Shown one piece after another: positions 16,624 through 25,785 of a stretch of DNA of 42,573 nucleotides. Below the pieces are notes generated by a model. It was not told the origin of the DNA. It did not search any database and saw only the letters and a list, made by a program, of their open reading frames with translations. The stretch covers positions 1 to 42,573 of the forward strand of contig JANQRW010000073.1 in the NCBI GenBank assembly GCA_028284365.1, written 5' to 3'. A program made the translations under genes and the position numbers. Each line of letters begins with the position of its first letter. Positions within the stretch are counted from its first letter, which is position 1. Source of the stretch: Marinicella sp. (GTDB lineage: Bacteria > Pseudomonadota > Gammaproteobacteria > Xanthomonadales > Marinicellaceae).

Positions 16624-19600
16624 ATGAATGAATTAGACCAAGAAATAAAAACATTATTGGTGACTCTTTTTGATCCAAACTCAAAAACAAAAGACCTACA
16701 AGATGTTTTGGCACAGTTCAACCAAATGCTGGTTGATCAGGATGTTATGAATAAGGGAAACTTACCTAAAAATAAAGATTCAGCCTGTATCTATCTGGCT
16801 TCTCAATCAGCCGATACCAGTGCCAAAGACCTTGAGTACTTGATCAGTAAATATTACAAGTCAATAGAAGTCGCTAAGCTAGTGGCCAGGCATCCTAATT
16901 TACCTATTCATTGGTTGGCAAGAATGATGTTATTCCTACCAGAAGATGCCAGAGCCAATCCAAAATTCGATACCTATTCGCAAGATGATCGGTGGGAAAA
17001 GTTATTGGAGGATAAACCTAAATCTGCCAAAAGTAGATACAAATATTCAATGGGTGGAGCGTTTGATTATATTGTTGATCATGATCGTCCAGATTACTTT
17101 AAATTAAATTATTGGTTTAAAAATGGTAAGGCGGCGGACAGAATTTATTTGGTAAGTATCCCTAAAATCAGTGAAGACTTGCTTCATGGCTTTACTAATG
17201 ATTCGTCAGCACATGTACGTAAGGCTTTGGCAAACCGCAAGCGAATTTCAGAGGAGTTGGCGTTGGCTCTTGTGAATGACAAAGCAAAAACCGTGCGTCA
17301 AACTTTGGCTAACAATCCAAACTGTTCACCCCAGGTTTTGGCACAATTGACACAAGATAGGGAAGCCATTGTAAAAGCAGCAGCACTGGCTAATAAAGCT
17401 TGTCCAGTTGATGCCATTCATGCGGCTAAGCTGGCTGAACAAATGAAACCAAAGGCTGTTGCAAAACCCGCCACTGAAATGAGTGAGCAGGAAATCATTA
17501 GCCAGTTGGCAAGTGATACATTGGACGAGGATACCATAAAAGCCTTCAGCCGAATGTCTCAACCTTTTTTGAGAGCTGCGGTCGCGCTGCACAAAAGCAG
17601 TGATCAGAAGATACTTTCAAAATTAGCTAAAGACAAAGATCAAATGGTTCGTTTGTCAGTGGCTTATAACCCAAATACGCCAGTTTCAAGTTTACAACAA
17701 TTGCTTAAGTTAGCCGAACCTGAGCTATATCCTGGGTTGGCTGCCAATCCGAGTTTGCCTGAGAAACAACAACTGGCTTTAATAAAAGTGGCAGATGAGG
17801 CTAGTTTATTAACACTCGCGAACACCACTGAATCGACTCTGGTATGGGAGGCGTTGAGAGATTCTGAGCCACCCAAAGCCGAAGCTCAGAAAAAAGACAA
17901 TAAGAAAAAAACTTGGCGTGAATGTCTTGAAATTTGTTTAGACGCTAAAGGAAAAGGTTTGTATGCCTTACAAAGAAACAGGCACACAAGACACTTATTT
18001 GTTAATAAGTTGATTGCCAGACATCCTAAATGTACGGAGAGCTTGAAAGGCCCATATGCATTTTATTTGCTAGAGTCTTTGATGAAAAACCCTCAGTTGG
18101 CTTTAGCTATGTTAGAAAATCCTAACGCTGTAAAACCTGAGGAGTATGCTGAATGGAAACTTAAAGATTGGTTTATGTATGAAGATGCCCCAGGTCATGT
18201 GGTTAAGTACTATCTTAACTCAGATCAAATAAAGTACGCCAGAAAAGCAGTGATTTGTTGGACTGCTCAATTGGTAGACATTCAAGCTCAAATTTATAAC
18301 GATGACATTCACATGAAAAAATACATGGCAGGGCTACCCCATGCCACCCAATTCATGTTGGAAATCTTAGCACGCGACCCAAAAGAATCGGTGCGTATGG
18401 CTGTACTTGATAATAAAAACACACCCACAAAAGTCCTGATGCATCTGACCACAGATAAAGTGGCAGGTATCAGAACAGCTGCTCAAAGCCACAAAAATTT
18501 TGATGCAAAAATGATGCCTGAAGGTGTTGAGGTAAAAGTTGAGTCGTTGAAAAATAAGGGGGCTAAGCGCATACGCATTAAACAGGCCAAAGATACGGAA
18601 TCATTAACTGTGTTAAGAGATTTGGCTGGTGATAAATTGGCTGAAGTTCGATTGAATGTTATAAAAAATAAGAAATGCCCAATTGATGTTCTTGAACTGT
18701 TGAAAACTGATGAGGTGGCGGAGATCAGAGGATGTGCTACTGATCATCCCAATAGCAGTATCGATATTCGTAAACACTTATTGTCTGATAAAGATGACCG
18801 AGTTAGGATGAGCGCGCTAAGAAACTATATGTATGCAACAGCTAAAAAACCCAAGCTGGCTAAAGGTGAGAAAAGGGATTATCGAAACAGGGTGTTTGAT
18901 GAGGAAATGCTGGGTCAATTTAAAGATGATCCCTATGAACCCATTCGAGCCTTGGTGGCACGATTGACAATAAACACAGAAGTGCAGTCCCAATTAGCCA
19001 CTGATGAAAGCAGTCGAGTGCGGGAAAGTGTGGCTGAAAATTATCATTTGGAACCAAAATTGGCACACGCTTTGATTAAAGCTGGTGACCCCCGTGTTGT
19101 TAGTTTATTGGCAGAAAACACCATTGATCAAGATGTGTTTTTAGCCACATTAGTTCATGCTGATGTGGTTGCAAGCAGTTTATGGCGTAATGATCAAATG
19201 CGTGATAGGTTGTCCATTCATAAAGTATTGATCAAACACAAGAATCCAAAAATTCGCCAGGTTGTGGCTGACTATGCAACTGATCCTGAAATTTTAAGTA
19301 AGTGTGCAGAGGATGGTGCTACAGAGGTGGTTGAAACATTGGCTTATAACGAAAACCTCAAAGTGAATCACATCAAGCAAATATTAGCCAAAGCAACTGA
19401 ATCAATCATGTCTAATTTATGTTCCTCCAATGAAGGATATTTAAAAAAATACGCCAATGAATTATCAGTACACCCCAACAAATGGGTACGTGCATACATA
19501 GCCAGTAATTTTAAGGTTTCAGCCGTTTGCTTGGAAAAATTAGCCGCCGATAAAGAAGCTGTGGTTAGAGATGGGCTGGCAGATGGTTATATCAACAAAC

Positions 19601-19680
19601 TAAGTGAAAAACTGATTGAACAACTTCGTAATGACCCTAATGAAACAGTTAGGAAGCACATACAGTGGCGCTATGATTGA
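16624..19680 (+). CDS. Giant variant leucine-rich/HEAT-like repeat protein
   Basis: This 1018-residue protein is built mainly of short helical repeats and has no signal peptide or membrane segment. Repeat units follow a pattern like D-x2-VR-x2-vA-x-Np-x2-p-x3-L-x2-L. Examples are VRKALANRKRISEELALAL, VRQTLANNPNCSPQVLAQL, VRLSVAYNPNTPVSSLQQL, VRMAVLDNKNTPTKVLMHL, VRLNVIKNKKCPIDVLELL and VRDGLADGYINKLSEKLIEQ. This is the variant leucine-rich repeat (LRV) style, close to HEAT. Arrays lie at about residues 190-270, 310-390, 575-740 and 790-1015. AGGA seven bases before the ATG supports the start. Its place behind moxR and the VWA gene suggests it is their client, adaptor or effector scaffold. No catalytic domain was recognised. 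Confidence 0.8.
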   Translation: MNELDQEIKTLLVTLFDPNSKTKDLQDVLAQFNQMLVDQDVMNKGNLPKNKDSACIYLASQSADTSAKDLEYLISKYYKSIEVAKLVARHPNLPIHWLARMMLFLPEDARANPKFDTYSQDDRWEKLLEDKPKSAKSRYKYSMGGAFDYIVDHDRPDYFKLNYWFKNGKAADRIYLVSIPKISEDLLHGFTNDSSAHVRKALANRKRISEELALALVNDKAKTVRQTLANNPNCSPQVLAQLTQDREAIVKAAALANKACPVDAIHAAKLAEQMKPKAVAKPATEMSEQEIISQLASDTLDEDTIKAFSRMSQPFLRAAVALHKSSDQKILSKLAKDKDQMVRLSVAYNPNTPVSSLQQLLKLAEPELYPGLAANPSLPEKQQLALIKVADEASLLTLANTTESTLVWEALRDSEPPKAEAQKKDNKKKTWRECLEICLDAKGKGLYALQRNRHTRHLFVNKLIARHPKCTESLKGPYAFYLLESLMKNPQLALAMLENPNAVKPEEYAEWKLKDWFMYEDAPGHVVKYYLNSDQIKYARKAVICWTAQLVDIQAQIYNDDIHMKKYMAGLPHATQFMLEILARDPKESVRMAVLDNKNTPTKVLMHLTTDKVAGIRTAAQSHKNFDAKMMPEGVEVKVESLKNKGAKRIRIKQAKDTESLTVLRDLAGDKLAEVRLNVIKNKKCPIDVLELLKTDEVAEIRGCATDHPNSSIDIRKHLLSDKDDRVRMSALRNYMYATAKKPKLAKGEKRDYRNRVFDEEMLGQFKDDPYEPIRALVARLTINTEVQSQLATDESSRVRESVAENYHLEPKLAHALIKAGDPRVVSLLAENTIDQDVFLATLVHADVVASSLWRNDQMRDRLSIHKVLIKHKNPKIRQVVADYATDPEILSKCAEDGATEVVETLAYNENLKVNHIKQILAKATESIMSNLCSSNEGYLKKYANELSVHPNKWVRAYIASNFKVSAVCLEKLAADKEAVVRDGLADGYINKLSEKLIEQLRNDPNETVRKHIQWRYD

Positions 19681-19807
19681 ATATCTTTGTTTGCAACGTT
19701 GTTGAGCATGTCAAGCTATTTATCAGGGCTCCATGGTGGCGTACCAAGATTAATAGTCGTTGACTTGATACAATGAGTTGGACTCAACAACTCATAAAAC
19801 CAAGTTT

Positions 19808-20083
19808 ATGCATCAAAAGCTTATCATAAGAGCCACACTTGTTTGGCTGTTCATCGTTGTGCTGGCGATCATTAATGGTGTGTTCAGAGAATCATTGCTG
19901 GCGCCCTGGATTGGTATGCAATGGGCACTGCCTATCAGTGGTATCACCTTATCTCTGTTGGTGCTGGTCACATGCTATTTTACAGTTACATGGATGGGGT
20001 GTGGCATCTACCGTGAATGCCATTAGGTGGGTGTGTTGTGGGTAATGATGACCTTGGGTTTTGAATTTTTGTTTGGTCACTGA
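19808..20083 (+). pseudogene. Broken small membrane protein gene
   Basis: An ATG at 19808 gives a 72-residue product with two membrane segments (LVWLFIVVLAIINGVFRE; LPISGITLSLLVLVTCYF) ending …GIYRECH at TAG 20024-20026. Reading on in the same frame gives VGVLWVMMTLGFEFLFGH, another hydrophobic segment, then TGA at 20081-20083. From memory, full-length relatives of about 140 residues contain a similar run with FEF and GH after the region where this copy stops. The gene therefore seems disabled by in-frame nonsense codons and loss of its tail. The short product might still be made. An 8-bp hairpin (19773-19795) sits just upstream. Confidence 0.55.
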
Positions 20084-20195
20084 CCATGCATGAAAGCAGG
20101 GTTAAGAAATATAAAGAAAAATAAATGTGATTATAAGTTATTGAATTAATTGATAAATCAAGAATTCTCTGGATTTTTTGAAAAAGGAGTTTGGA

Positions 20196-20657
20196 TTATC
20201 GATTGATGATTAAAACCAATCCAATCAACACCAATGCCAGTGTGTTAAACCAAAATTTTAATTGGCTGAACCACTTTGGATACATATCGCTGCTGGTGGC
20301 ATTCTGATCAATGGCAAAAGCAGCCAACCAAGCCATGAAAAGCAGTAAGACACCATAAAAATCACCAAAAGACCGGTAACTGAACCACACAACTACTAAG
20401 AGAAACAAATTAAACAACATGAACAGCGGCGAACTGTCTCGGTCCATGTCTCGACCAATTTGAATACCCGCCATCATGATTAATAGTAAGGCGGCCGTGT
20501 AATGAATGTAGATGTAAGCACTGATTCTGGCATAGTGTTTGGGTGTACCCGAAAGTATGTGCCAGTCGAAACGGTGATGCATCGCGAAAAATAACGCCAA
20601 AATGAGTGGGACCAAACCCAACCATGCGATTACTTGAATTATTCTGTGTTTATTCAT
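20196..20657 (-). CDS. DUF3429 inner-membrane protein (copy 1)
   Basis: This 153-residue protein has about five hydrophobic segments and no known function. Its layout and the block HYTAALLLIMMAGIQIGRDM match the DUF3429 family. It resembles the protein at 29703-30164 in length, segment order and the ending (LVLIGLVLIINR against LVILFLLLYFNR), so the two are paralogues. It is last in a minus-strand run after a K+ channel-like gene and threonine aldolase, 59 bases after the latter. The shared transcript is likely, but no pathway link is evident. Confidence 0.7.
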   Translation of the reverse strand: MNKHRIIQVIAWLGLVPLILALFFAMHHRFDWHILSGTPKHYARISAYIYIHYTAALLLIMMAGIQIGRDMDRDSSPLFMLFNLFLLVVVWFSYRSFGDFYGVLLLFMAWLAAFAIDQNATSSDMYPKWFSQLKFWFNTLALVLIGLVLIINR

Positions 20658-20716
20658 GCCCTAACATCACATTGCTTCAGCAACGCATCATAACCGAAAA
20701 AAAACAATATTTGAAA

Positions 20717-21754
20717 TTAACTGTTCAAATGACTCAATGTACTGAAGAAATCAACCAGCTCTGAATCATCAATTCGATGGTGATTTCTACCGACTTGAAC
20801 TTCCGTGAAGATTTGTTCGTTTTCCAATTGCTTCCATGGTATGCAAGGTGACATATTATATTCTTGAACCAATGTTTGCATGTGTTTATTCATTGTGTGC
20901 TGATGACCCTTGAATTTGATCAAAAAACCGTTGGTTTGTGGTTGTTGGACATTCAAACCGTTGGTTGGGGATAGTAAGTTTGCGATTTGCTTGGCACGTA
21001 TCACCCACTCAGGTATTAAAGGTAGTTGTGTATCTATGCCTTCAAGGCCTGTAATCAATGCTGGGAAATTGCTCCACATTTGTGAACCCAGGCGATTTCG
21101 CCAGACAGCAGTCGCGCTTATCAAGTCATGTTCACCTGCCAACAAAGCACCACTTAAACCACCAATGCCTTTGTATAAAGAAATGTAAATGGAGTCAAAC
21201 AACTTACCGATTGTGGTTACATCTTTTTGGTAAAAAGGTGCTGACTCCCACAATCTGGCACCGTCCATATGTAAATGCACCTTATGCTGATGACACCAGA
21301 TTCGTATGGCCTCAAGTTCGGCCCAGTCAGCTAACTTAAAACCAGCACGTCGCAAGGGCATCTCAATCACCAAAACTGAGGGGATGGTGGACAATTCTTG
21401 TAAATCTTTGGCTCTAATTGGATTGTTGTGAGTGCCAATTTTCAATGCTTCAAGCTGAGTGACGTTTTGATAGGCCTTATCTTCATCAAAGGCTATATGT
21501 GATTGTGAGTGAATGGCGATAACAGGATTGTTTTTTTGTTCGCAGATGGTTTTTAATGCAGCCAATTGACAAACTGTTCCTTTATTAAAAAATAAAGCGT
21601 TGGGCTTGTCAAGCAAGGCTGACACCTTGGTTTCAATCAGGTCTACCAACGGGCCTTCATTGTAGGTGTCACAATCGAACGATTTATACTTTGAATCGTT
21701 TATGATTGCTAACCACTCTTGGTGGCTTCGTTTGTGCATACCCAAATAACGCAA
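20717..21754 (-). CDS. Threonine aldolase-family PLP enzyme
   Basis: This is a 345-residue PLP enzyme of the beta-eliminating lyase / low-specificity L-threonine aldolase group, expected to cleave threonine or allo-threonine to glycine and acetaldehyde. The PLP lysine is in SLYKGIGG (K195) and a cofactor-binding aspartate in HMDGARLW (D164). The pyridine-stacking region is HSQSHIAFDE. The start is TTG at 21754: an AAGGAG site lies 7-8 bases before it, inside the last codons of the channel gene, while the ATG at 21739 is too far from it. It follows the channel gene after four bases. It could act on a different beta-hydroxy amino acid. Confidence 0.83.
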   Translation of the reverse strand: MRYLGMHKRSHQEWLAIINDSKYKSFDCDTYNEGPLVDLIETKVSALLDKPNALFFNKGTVCQLAALKTICEQKNNPVIAIHSQSHIAFDEDKAYQNVTQLEALKIGTHNNPIRAKDLQELSTIPSVLVIEMPLRRAGFKLADWAELEAIRIWCHQHKVHLHMDGARLWESAPFYQKDVTTIGKLFDSIYISLYKGIGGLSGALLAGEHDLISATAVWRNRLGSQMWSNFPALITGLEGIDTQLPLIPEWVIRAKQIANLLSPTNGLNVQQPQTNGFLIKFKGHQHTMNKHMQTLVQEYNMSPCIPWKQLENEQIFTEVQVGRNHHRIDDSELVDFFSTLSHLNS

Positions 21755-21758
21755 ATGA

Positions 21759-22217
21759 TTACTCCTTTTGTATCAATGAGTGTGGACTGTTGAATTCATG
21801 CTCTTGAAAAAAAATGGTGACCATTTTAAGAAAAAAAGCAGTGGTTAAACCAAACAGTATTAAACCTCCAATTGCTTCAAAACCACTGAGCAACTGATGT
21901 TGTTCAGATAATGTGATGTCACCATAACCCAGAGTGGTGGTTGAAAAATAAACGGCTTGGATGAAATCATCGAACTCACCAACCCTCATATACGTAAGTG
22001 CCCATAAGATAATTTCAATGACATGAATCAAAATACAATACAAAACGGCTAAAACCAGTAACACCATTTTCTTTAATAAAGTCAGATGGCCAGAGTTTAA
22101 GTGGAATAACTTGGCTGTTGCCGAGAGTATTCTACTAAGCAGCATCAAACCCATGACGTGAAACACCACACATACAGTGATCAATAGGGTTCCTGCAAGG
22201 TATTGATTCGAAAACAT
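21759..22217 (-). CDS. Two-transmembrane K+ channel-like protein
   Basis: This 152-residue inner-membrane protein has four hydrophobic stretches, the last two flanking a pore loop with the K+ selectivity filter TTTLGYGDI (residues 93-101). It belongs to the two-pore-helix ion-channel superfamily (Ion_trans_2). No RCK/TrkA nucleotide-binding domain follows, so it is a bare pore. It is first in a minus-strand operon with threonine aldolase and DUF3429, and divergent from the RND efflux operon. Confidence 0.8.
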   Translation of the reverse strand: MFSNQYLAGTLLITVCVVFHVMGLMLLSRILSATAKLFHLNSGHLTLLKKMVLLVLAVLYCILIHVIEIILWALTYMRVGEFDDFIQAVYFSTTTLGYGDITLSEQHQLLSGFEAIGGLILFGLTTAFFLKMVTIFFQEHEFNSPHSLIQKE

Positions 22218-22279
22218 GATCTATGGTTAATGCATTTTCTTAAATAACATTATGACACAATTCATGACTGGTTTTTAGC

Positions 22280-22285
22280 TATAAT
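22280..22285 (+). promoter_or_regulatory. -10 box of the RND efflux operon (putative)
   Basis: A perfect TATAAT lies 28 bases before the first gene of the operon. No good -35 is found at 16-18 bp (CAATTC is nearest), which fits a promoter needing an activator. No regulator gene lies nearby. Confidence 0.4.
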
Positions 22286-22313
22286 GTTTTGCAAATAACA
22301 GATAGATGATTTC

Positions 22314-24683
22314 ATGATTAAACTCACTGTCCTTCTGGTGGCGTTGTTAGGCATGTCACTGAGTACTCTTGCAAAAACCACCTATGATATTGGTTTCATG
22401 GTTGATAACCGCTCCAGTGACACTGATGTGCTGCTCAATAGGTTACAACAAGAGATTACCGCCGTGGTGGGTGAGGATGCTGATATTCACTTCCCTGTTG
22501 AACGGATGTATGTGAATAACTATCAATTGGCATCAGCAAAAATGCAGTATCAACAGTTGTTAGCTTCAGAGGTTGATATCATCATTGCTTTTGGAGTGAT
22601 AACTAATGAGGTCATCAGTAAACAACTGGTTCATCACAAGCCAACCATTTTGTTTGGTGCCATCAATCAAGATTACAACGATCTGGACATCACCCAAAAA
22701 ACTTCGGGCATCAAAAACTTCACTTATTTGATTGAGTCAGAATCATTCAAAGAAGATTTAAGTAAACTCAAGCAACTGACTGATTTTAACAACATTGGTA
22801 TTGTTATTGATGCAGGTATTGTGCAGTTTTTACATCTTAAAGATACGTTTGATCCTGTTTTGAGGGAGTTAGGTTCTGATTATCAAATCATCCCATACAA
22901 GTCTGTTGTTGACATCATCGCTCAACTTGATGGTATTGATGCCTTATATCTGGCAGGTGGTTTCTTCTTGAAAAAGGAGGACGTTCAGCTGTTAGCTAAT
23001 GAGCTGATCAATCGGAAGATCCCTTCATTTACTATCAACGGTGTGAAGCAAGTCAAGCAAGGCATCATGGCCAGTCATCAGGCTGCTGGTGATATTGATC
23101 AGTTTTTTCGTCGCATTGCATTAACGGTGGATGATTATGTAATGGGAACACCCTTGGCTGAGATGCCAGTATTCATAGATTATACGTCACAACTGACAAT
23201 CAATTACAACACGGCCGAGGCAGTGGGCATCCCAATCAAATACAGTTTGTTGGCTGACACTGATTTTGTTGGAGAATTTTATAACATACTTTCTGAATCT
23301 AACTACAACCTGATACAGGTCATTGAACAAGTGCTGGATAAAAACTTAGCTTTGGAAGCGGCCAGAATTAATGTTGATTTGGTTAAGCAAAATTTAAAAT
23401 CTTCAAAAAATAACTACAAACCCAACATCACCACTTCACTCAACGGTACTTATGTCGATCCAGATTTGGCTGCCATCAGTAATGGGTCAAACCCAGAGTA
23501 TTCAAGTGCCGGTAATTTGACCATCTCACAAACGTTGTACTCCAATGCTGCCAATGCCAATATAGCCATTCAGAAAAGTTTGTTGCGAGCTGAACAAGAA
23601 CAGTTTAATTCTGAAGAATTAGACAGTATATTTTCAGCCATCAATGCCTATTTCAATGTGTTGATATTAAAAACCAATGCCCAGATTCAATTGTTGAATC
23701 TTCGTTTAACCAAAGACAATCTAAAACTGGCCCAACAAAGCTTTGAAATTGGCCAATCAGGTAAGTCAGACACTTTGCGTTTTCAGAGTGCCAAGGCACA
23801 GAATACGCAGGCCATGGTTGAGGCTTCCAATCAATTGGAACAGGCATATATTCAGTTGAACCAGTTGTTGAACAATCCAATTGATTTTGAAATTGATATC
23901 AAAGATGTAACTCTGGATCAAGGTGTGTTTGAAAATTATAACTATAACCTGTTAACAGAGCTTTTGGATGATCCTGCTTTGAGAAATCCATTCATAGAGT
24001 TTGTGATCATGAAAGCCAAGCAAAATGCACCAGAACTCAAAGCACTGACTCATAATCTGGCAGCAGCAGAGCAAGAAATCGATTTAAATGGTAAGCATCG
24101 TTTTCTACCCACCATTGCTTTACAAGGCCAATATAACAAAACTTTTGAACGCAGTGGTGTTGGTAGTTCACCACCTCCGGGCGGTGTTTTCCTGGATGAC
24201 AACTACTCGGTGGGTCTGTCTGTTTCAATTCCTTTATTCAGTCGCAATCAATTCAATACCGATTTACAAGCAGCAATCCTGCGACGTGACCAGCTGGATG
24301 TGAATAAAATCAACACCGAACAAAACATCGATGTGAATATCAGAACAGGGGTGTTACGTTTGGTCAATGAGATGTCAAACATCCAATTATCTAAAGTTTC
24401 TGAACAAACTGCTAAAGAGTCACTGGATTTGACCATGGCCTCTTACACCAATGGTGCTGTTAATATTGTGCAGTTGATTGATGCGCAAAATAACTACATC
24501 AATGCCCAGTTGGCCAAAGCCAATGCAATCTATAATTTTTTATTGAATGCATTACAACTCGAACGTTCTCTGGGATACTACTTTTTCCTCAATAACCAAG
24601 CAGATAATGACGCTTTTAAAGCTGAATTTTTTCAATTTCTCAATCGAGATAAAACCATTACTGTGGAGCCAGGCAAGTCATGA
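22314..24683 (+). CDS. Substrate-binding domain fused to TolC-family OMF
   Basis: This 789-residue exported protein joins two domains usually separate. After a signal peptide (MIKLTVLLVALLGMSLSTLA), residues ~25-300 look like a periplasmic-binding fold of the ABC_sub_bind type (YDIGFMVDN, IIIAFGVITNEVI, KPTILFGAIN, IDALYLAGGFFL, IPSFTINGVKQVKQGIM). Residues ~325-770 are a TolC-like outer-membrane efflux protein, with paired coiled-coil repeats (NLALEAARINVDLVKQNL… and ENIDV-like …ASYTNGAVNIVQLIDAQNNYINAQ). It is the first gene of the operon and its stop overlaps the adaptor start. The binding domain would sit at the periplasmic side of the channel and may sense or gather the pump's substrate. 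The reading frame is continuous, so this is not an assembly of two genes. Confidence 0.82.
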   Translation: MIKLTVLLVALLGMSLSTLAKTTYDIGFMVDNRSSDTDVLLNRLQQEITAVVGEDADIHFPVERMYVNNYQLASAKMQYQQLLASEVDIIIAFGVITNEVISKQLVHHKPTILFGAINQDYNDLDITQKTSGIKNFTYLIESESFKEDLSKLKQLTDFNNIGIVIDAGIVQFLHLKDTFDPVLRELGSDYQIIPYKSVVDIIAQLDGIDALYLAGGFFLKKEDVQLLANELINRKIPSFTINGVKQVKQGIMASHQAAGDIDQFFRRIALTVDDYVMGTPLAEMPVFIDYTSQLTINYNTAEAVGIPIKYSLLADTDFVGEFYNILSESNYNLIQVIEQVLDKNLALEAARINVDLVKQNLKSSKNNYKPNITTSLNGTYVDPDLAAISNGSNPEYSSAGNLTISQTLYSNAANANIAIQKSLLRAEQEQFNSEELDSIFSAINAYFNVLILKTNAQIQLLNLRLTKDNLKLAQQSFEIGQSGKSDTLRFQSAKAQNTQAMVEASNQLEQAYIQLNQLLNNPIDFEIDIKDVTLDQGVFENYNYNLLTELLDDPALRNPFIEFVIMKAKQNAPELKALTHNLAAAEQEIDLNGKHRFLPTIALQGQYNKTFERSGVGSSPPPGGVFLDDNYSVGLSVSIPLFSRNQFNTDLQAAILRRDQLDVNKINTEQNIDVNIRTGVLRLVNEMSNIQLSKVSEQTAKESLDLTMASYTNGAVNIVQLIDAQNNYINAQLAKANAIYNFLLNALQLERSLGYYFFLNNQADNDAFKAEFFQFLNRDKTITVEPGKS

Positions 24684-25783
24684 AAAATATCCCTTATTTA
24701 TTGATGTTAATCACAAGTTTTCTGTTGTTGGCTGCATGCGGCGAAGAGGCTGTTATTGAAGAAAAAGTCATTCGGCCAGTGTTGTATCAGGAAGTGACAT
24801 TTGCCAATGGCAGTAAAGAGCGCACCATCAGTGGTACCTCTAAGTCTGATCAGGTGATTAAATTGAGTTTCCGCAGCAATGGCATCTTATCCGAGTTAAA
24901 CATGAATTTAGGACAAAAAGTCAAAAAAGGAGACTTGTTGGGTAAGCTTGATAACATTCAAGCACAATTGAATTACGAAAATTCTATTTCAGCCAAAAAC
25001 AGTTCTGAATCAAGAATGAAAACCGCAAAACTCAATCTGGATCGGATCAAAGCTTTGTATGAGAAGGGTGGTTCCTCATTGAGCGATCTGGAAGCAGCCA
25101 AAGATGTTTATCGCACAGCACAACAAGATTACAATTCATCATTACGCAATGTGGCCATTCAAAAAGATCAGATCAATTACGGCTATTTATATGCCTCAGC
25201 TGATGGAGAAGTGGCTTCAGTCAGTGTTGAATTGAATGAAAATGTCAGCGCTGGTCAAGTGGTAGGAACCTTAAATTCTGGGACCCAGATGGACATTGCT
25301 TTGGGTGTGCCTGAAAGTATCATCAATGAGTTACAAGTTGGGATGTCTGTAGATGTGCGTTTTGTATCTATTGAAAATCAGGTTTTTTCCGGTGTGGTCA
25401 AAGAGCTTTCTCCTTCAATTGATTCCAGTACCAGCACATACCCAGTGGTGGTCAACTTGACCAATCCGAGTCCTGAAATTCGTTCCGGCATGGCAGCAGA
25501 TGTTCGTTTCAGTTTGGGTGAAGTAAACAATCCATCGCAAGCAACGCCTAAGCTATTGGTTCCAGCCAAGGCCGTTGGCGAAGATGCCAATGGAAGGTTT
25601 GTGTTTTTGCTAGAAAAACAAGGGCAGTCATATTTTGCTCGTAAACAGACGGTTTCTATAGGTGCTCTTGCCGCCGATGGTTTTGAAGTGTTGGGTGGGC
25701 TGAGTAACGGTCAATTGATTGCTACTGCTGGTTTACAAACCTTGTTAGATGGACAAGAAGTGAAATTGCAAGCTGGAAACTAA
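24680..25783 (+). CDS. RND efflux periplasmic adaptor lipoprotein
   Basis: This 367-residue membrane-fusion protein should bridge the RND pump and its outer-membrane channel. A lipoprotein signal ends in LLLAAC (C20). Next come a barrel/lipoyl part (IKLSFRSNGILSELNMNLGQKVKKGDLLG), an alpha-hairpin (about residues 95-165) and the second lipoyl half (YLYASADGEVASVSVELNENVSAGQVVG). The beta-barrel and membrane-proximal domains are complete. It overlaps the upstream stop (ATGA) and is followed two bases later by the pump gene, so all three are translationally linked. Confidence 0.9.
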   Translation: MKNIPYLLMLITSFLLLAACGEEAVIEEKVIRPVLYQEVTFANGSKERTISGTSKSDQVIKLSFRSNGILSELNMNLGQKVKKGDLLGKLDNIQAQLNYENSISAKNSSESRMKTAKLNLDRIKALYEKGGSSLSDLEAAKDVYRTAQQDYNSSLRNVAIQKDQINYGYLYASADGEVASVSVELNENVSAGQVVGTLNSGTQMDIALGVPESIINELQVGMSVDVRFVSIENQVFSGVVKELSPSIDSSTSTYPVVVNLTNPSPEIRSGMAADVRFSLGEVNNPSQATPKLLVPAKAVGEDANGRFVFLLEKQGQSYFARKQTVSIGALAADGFEVLGGLSNGQLIATAGLQTLLDGQEVKLQAGN

Positions 25784-25785
25784 AC

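Noticed and set aside
19681-20195. tRNA or small RNA gene in the gap after the repeat protein
   Set aside because: No cloverleaf or conserved tRNA loop sequence is visible. The space is taken by the broken membrane gene.
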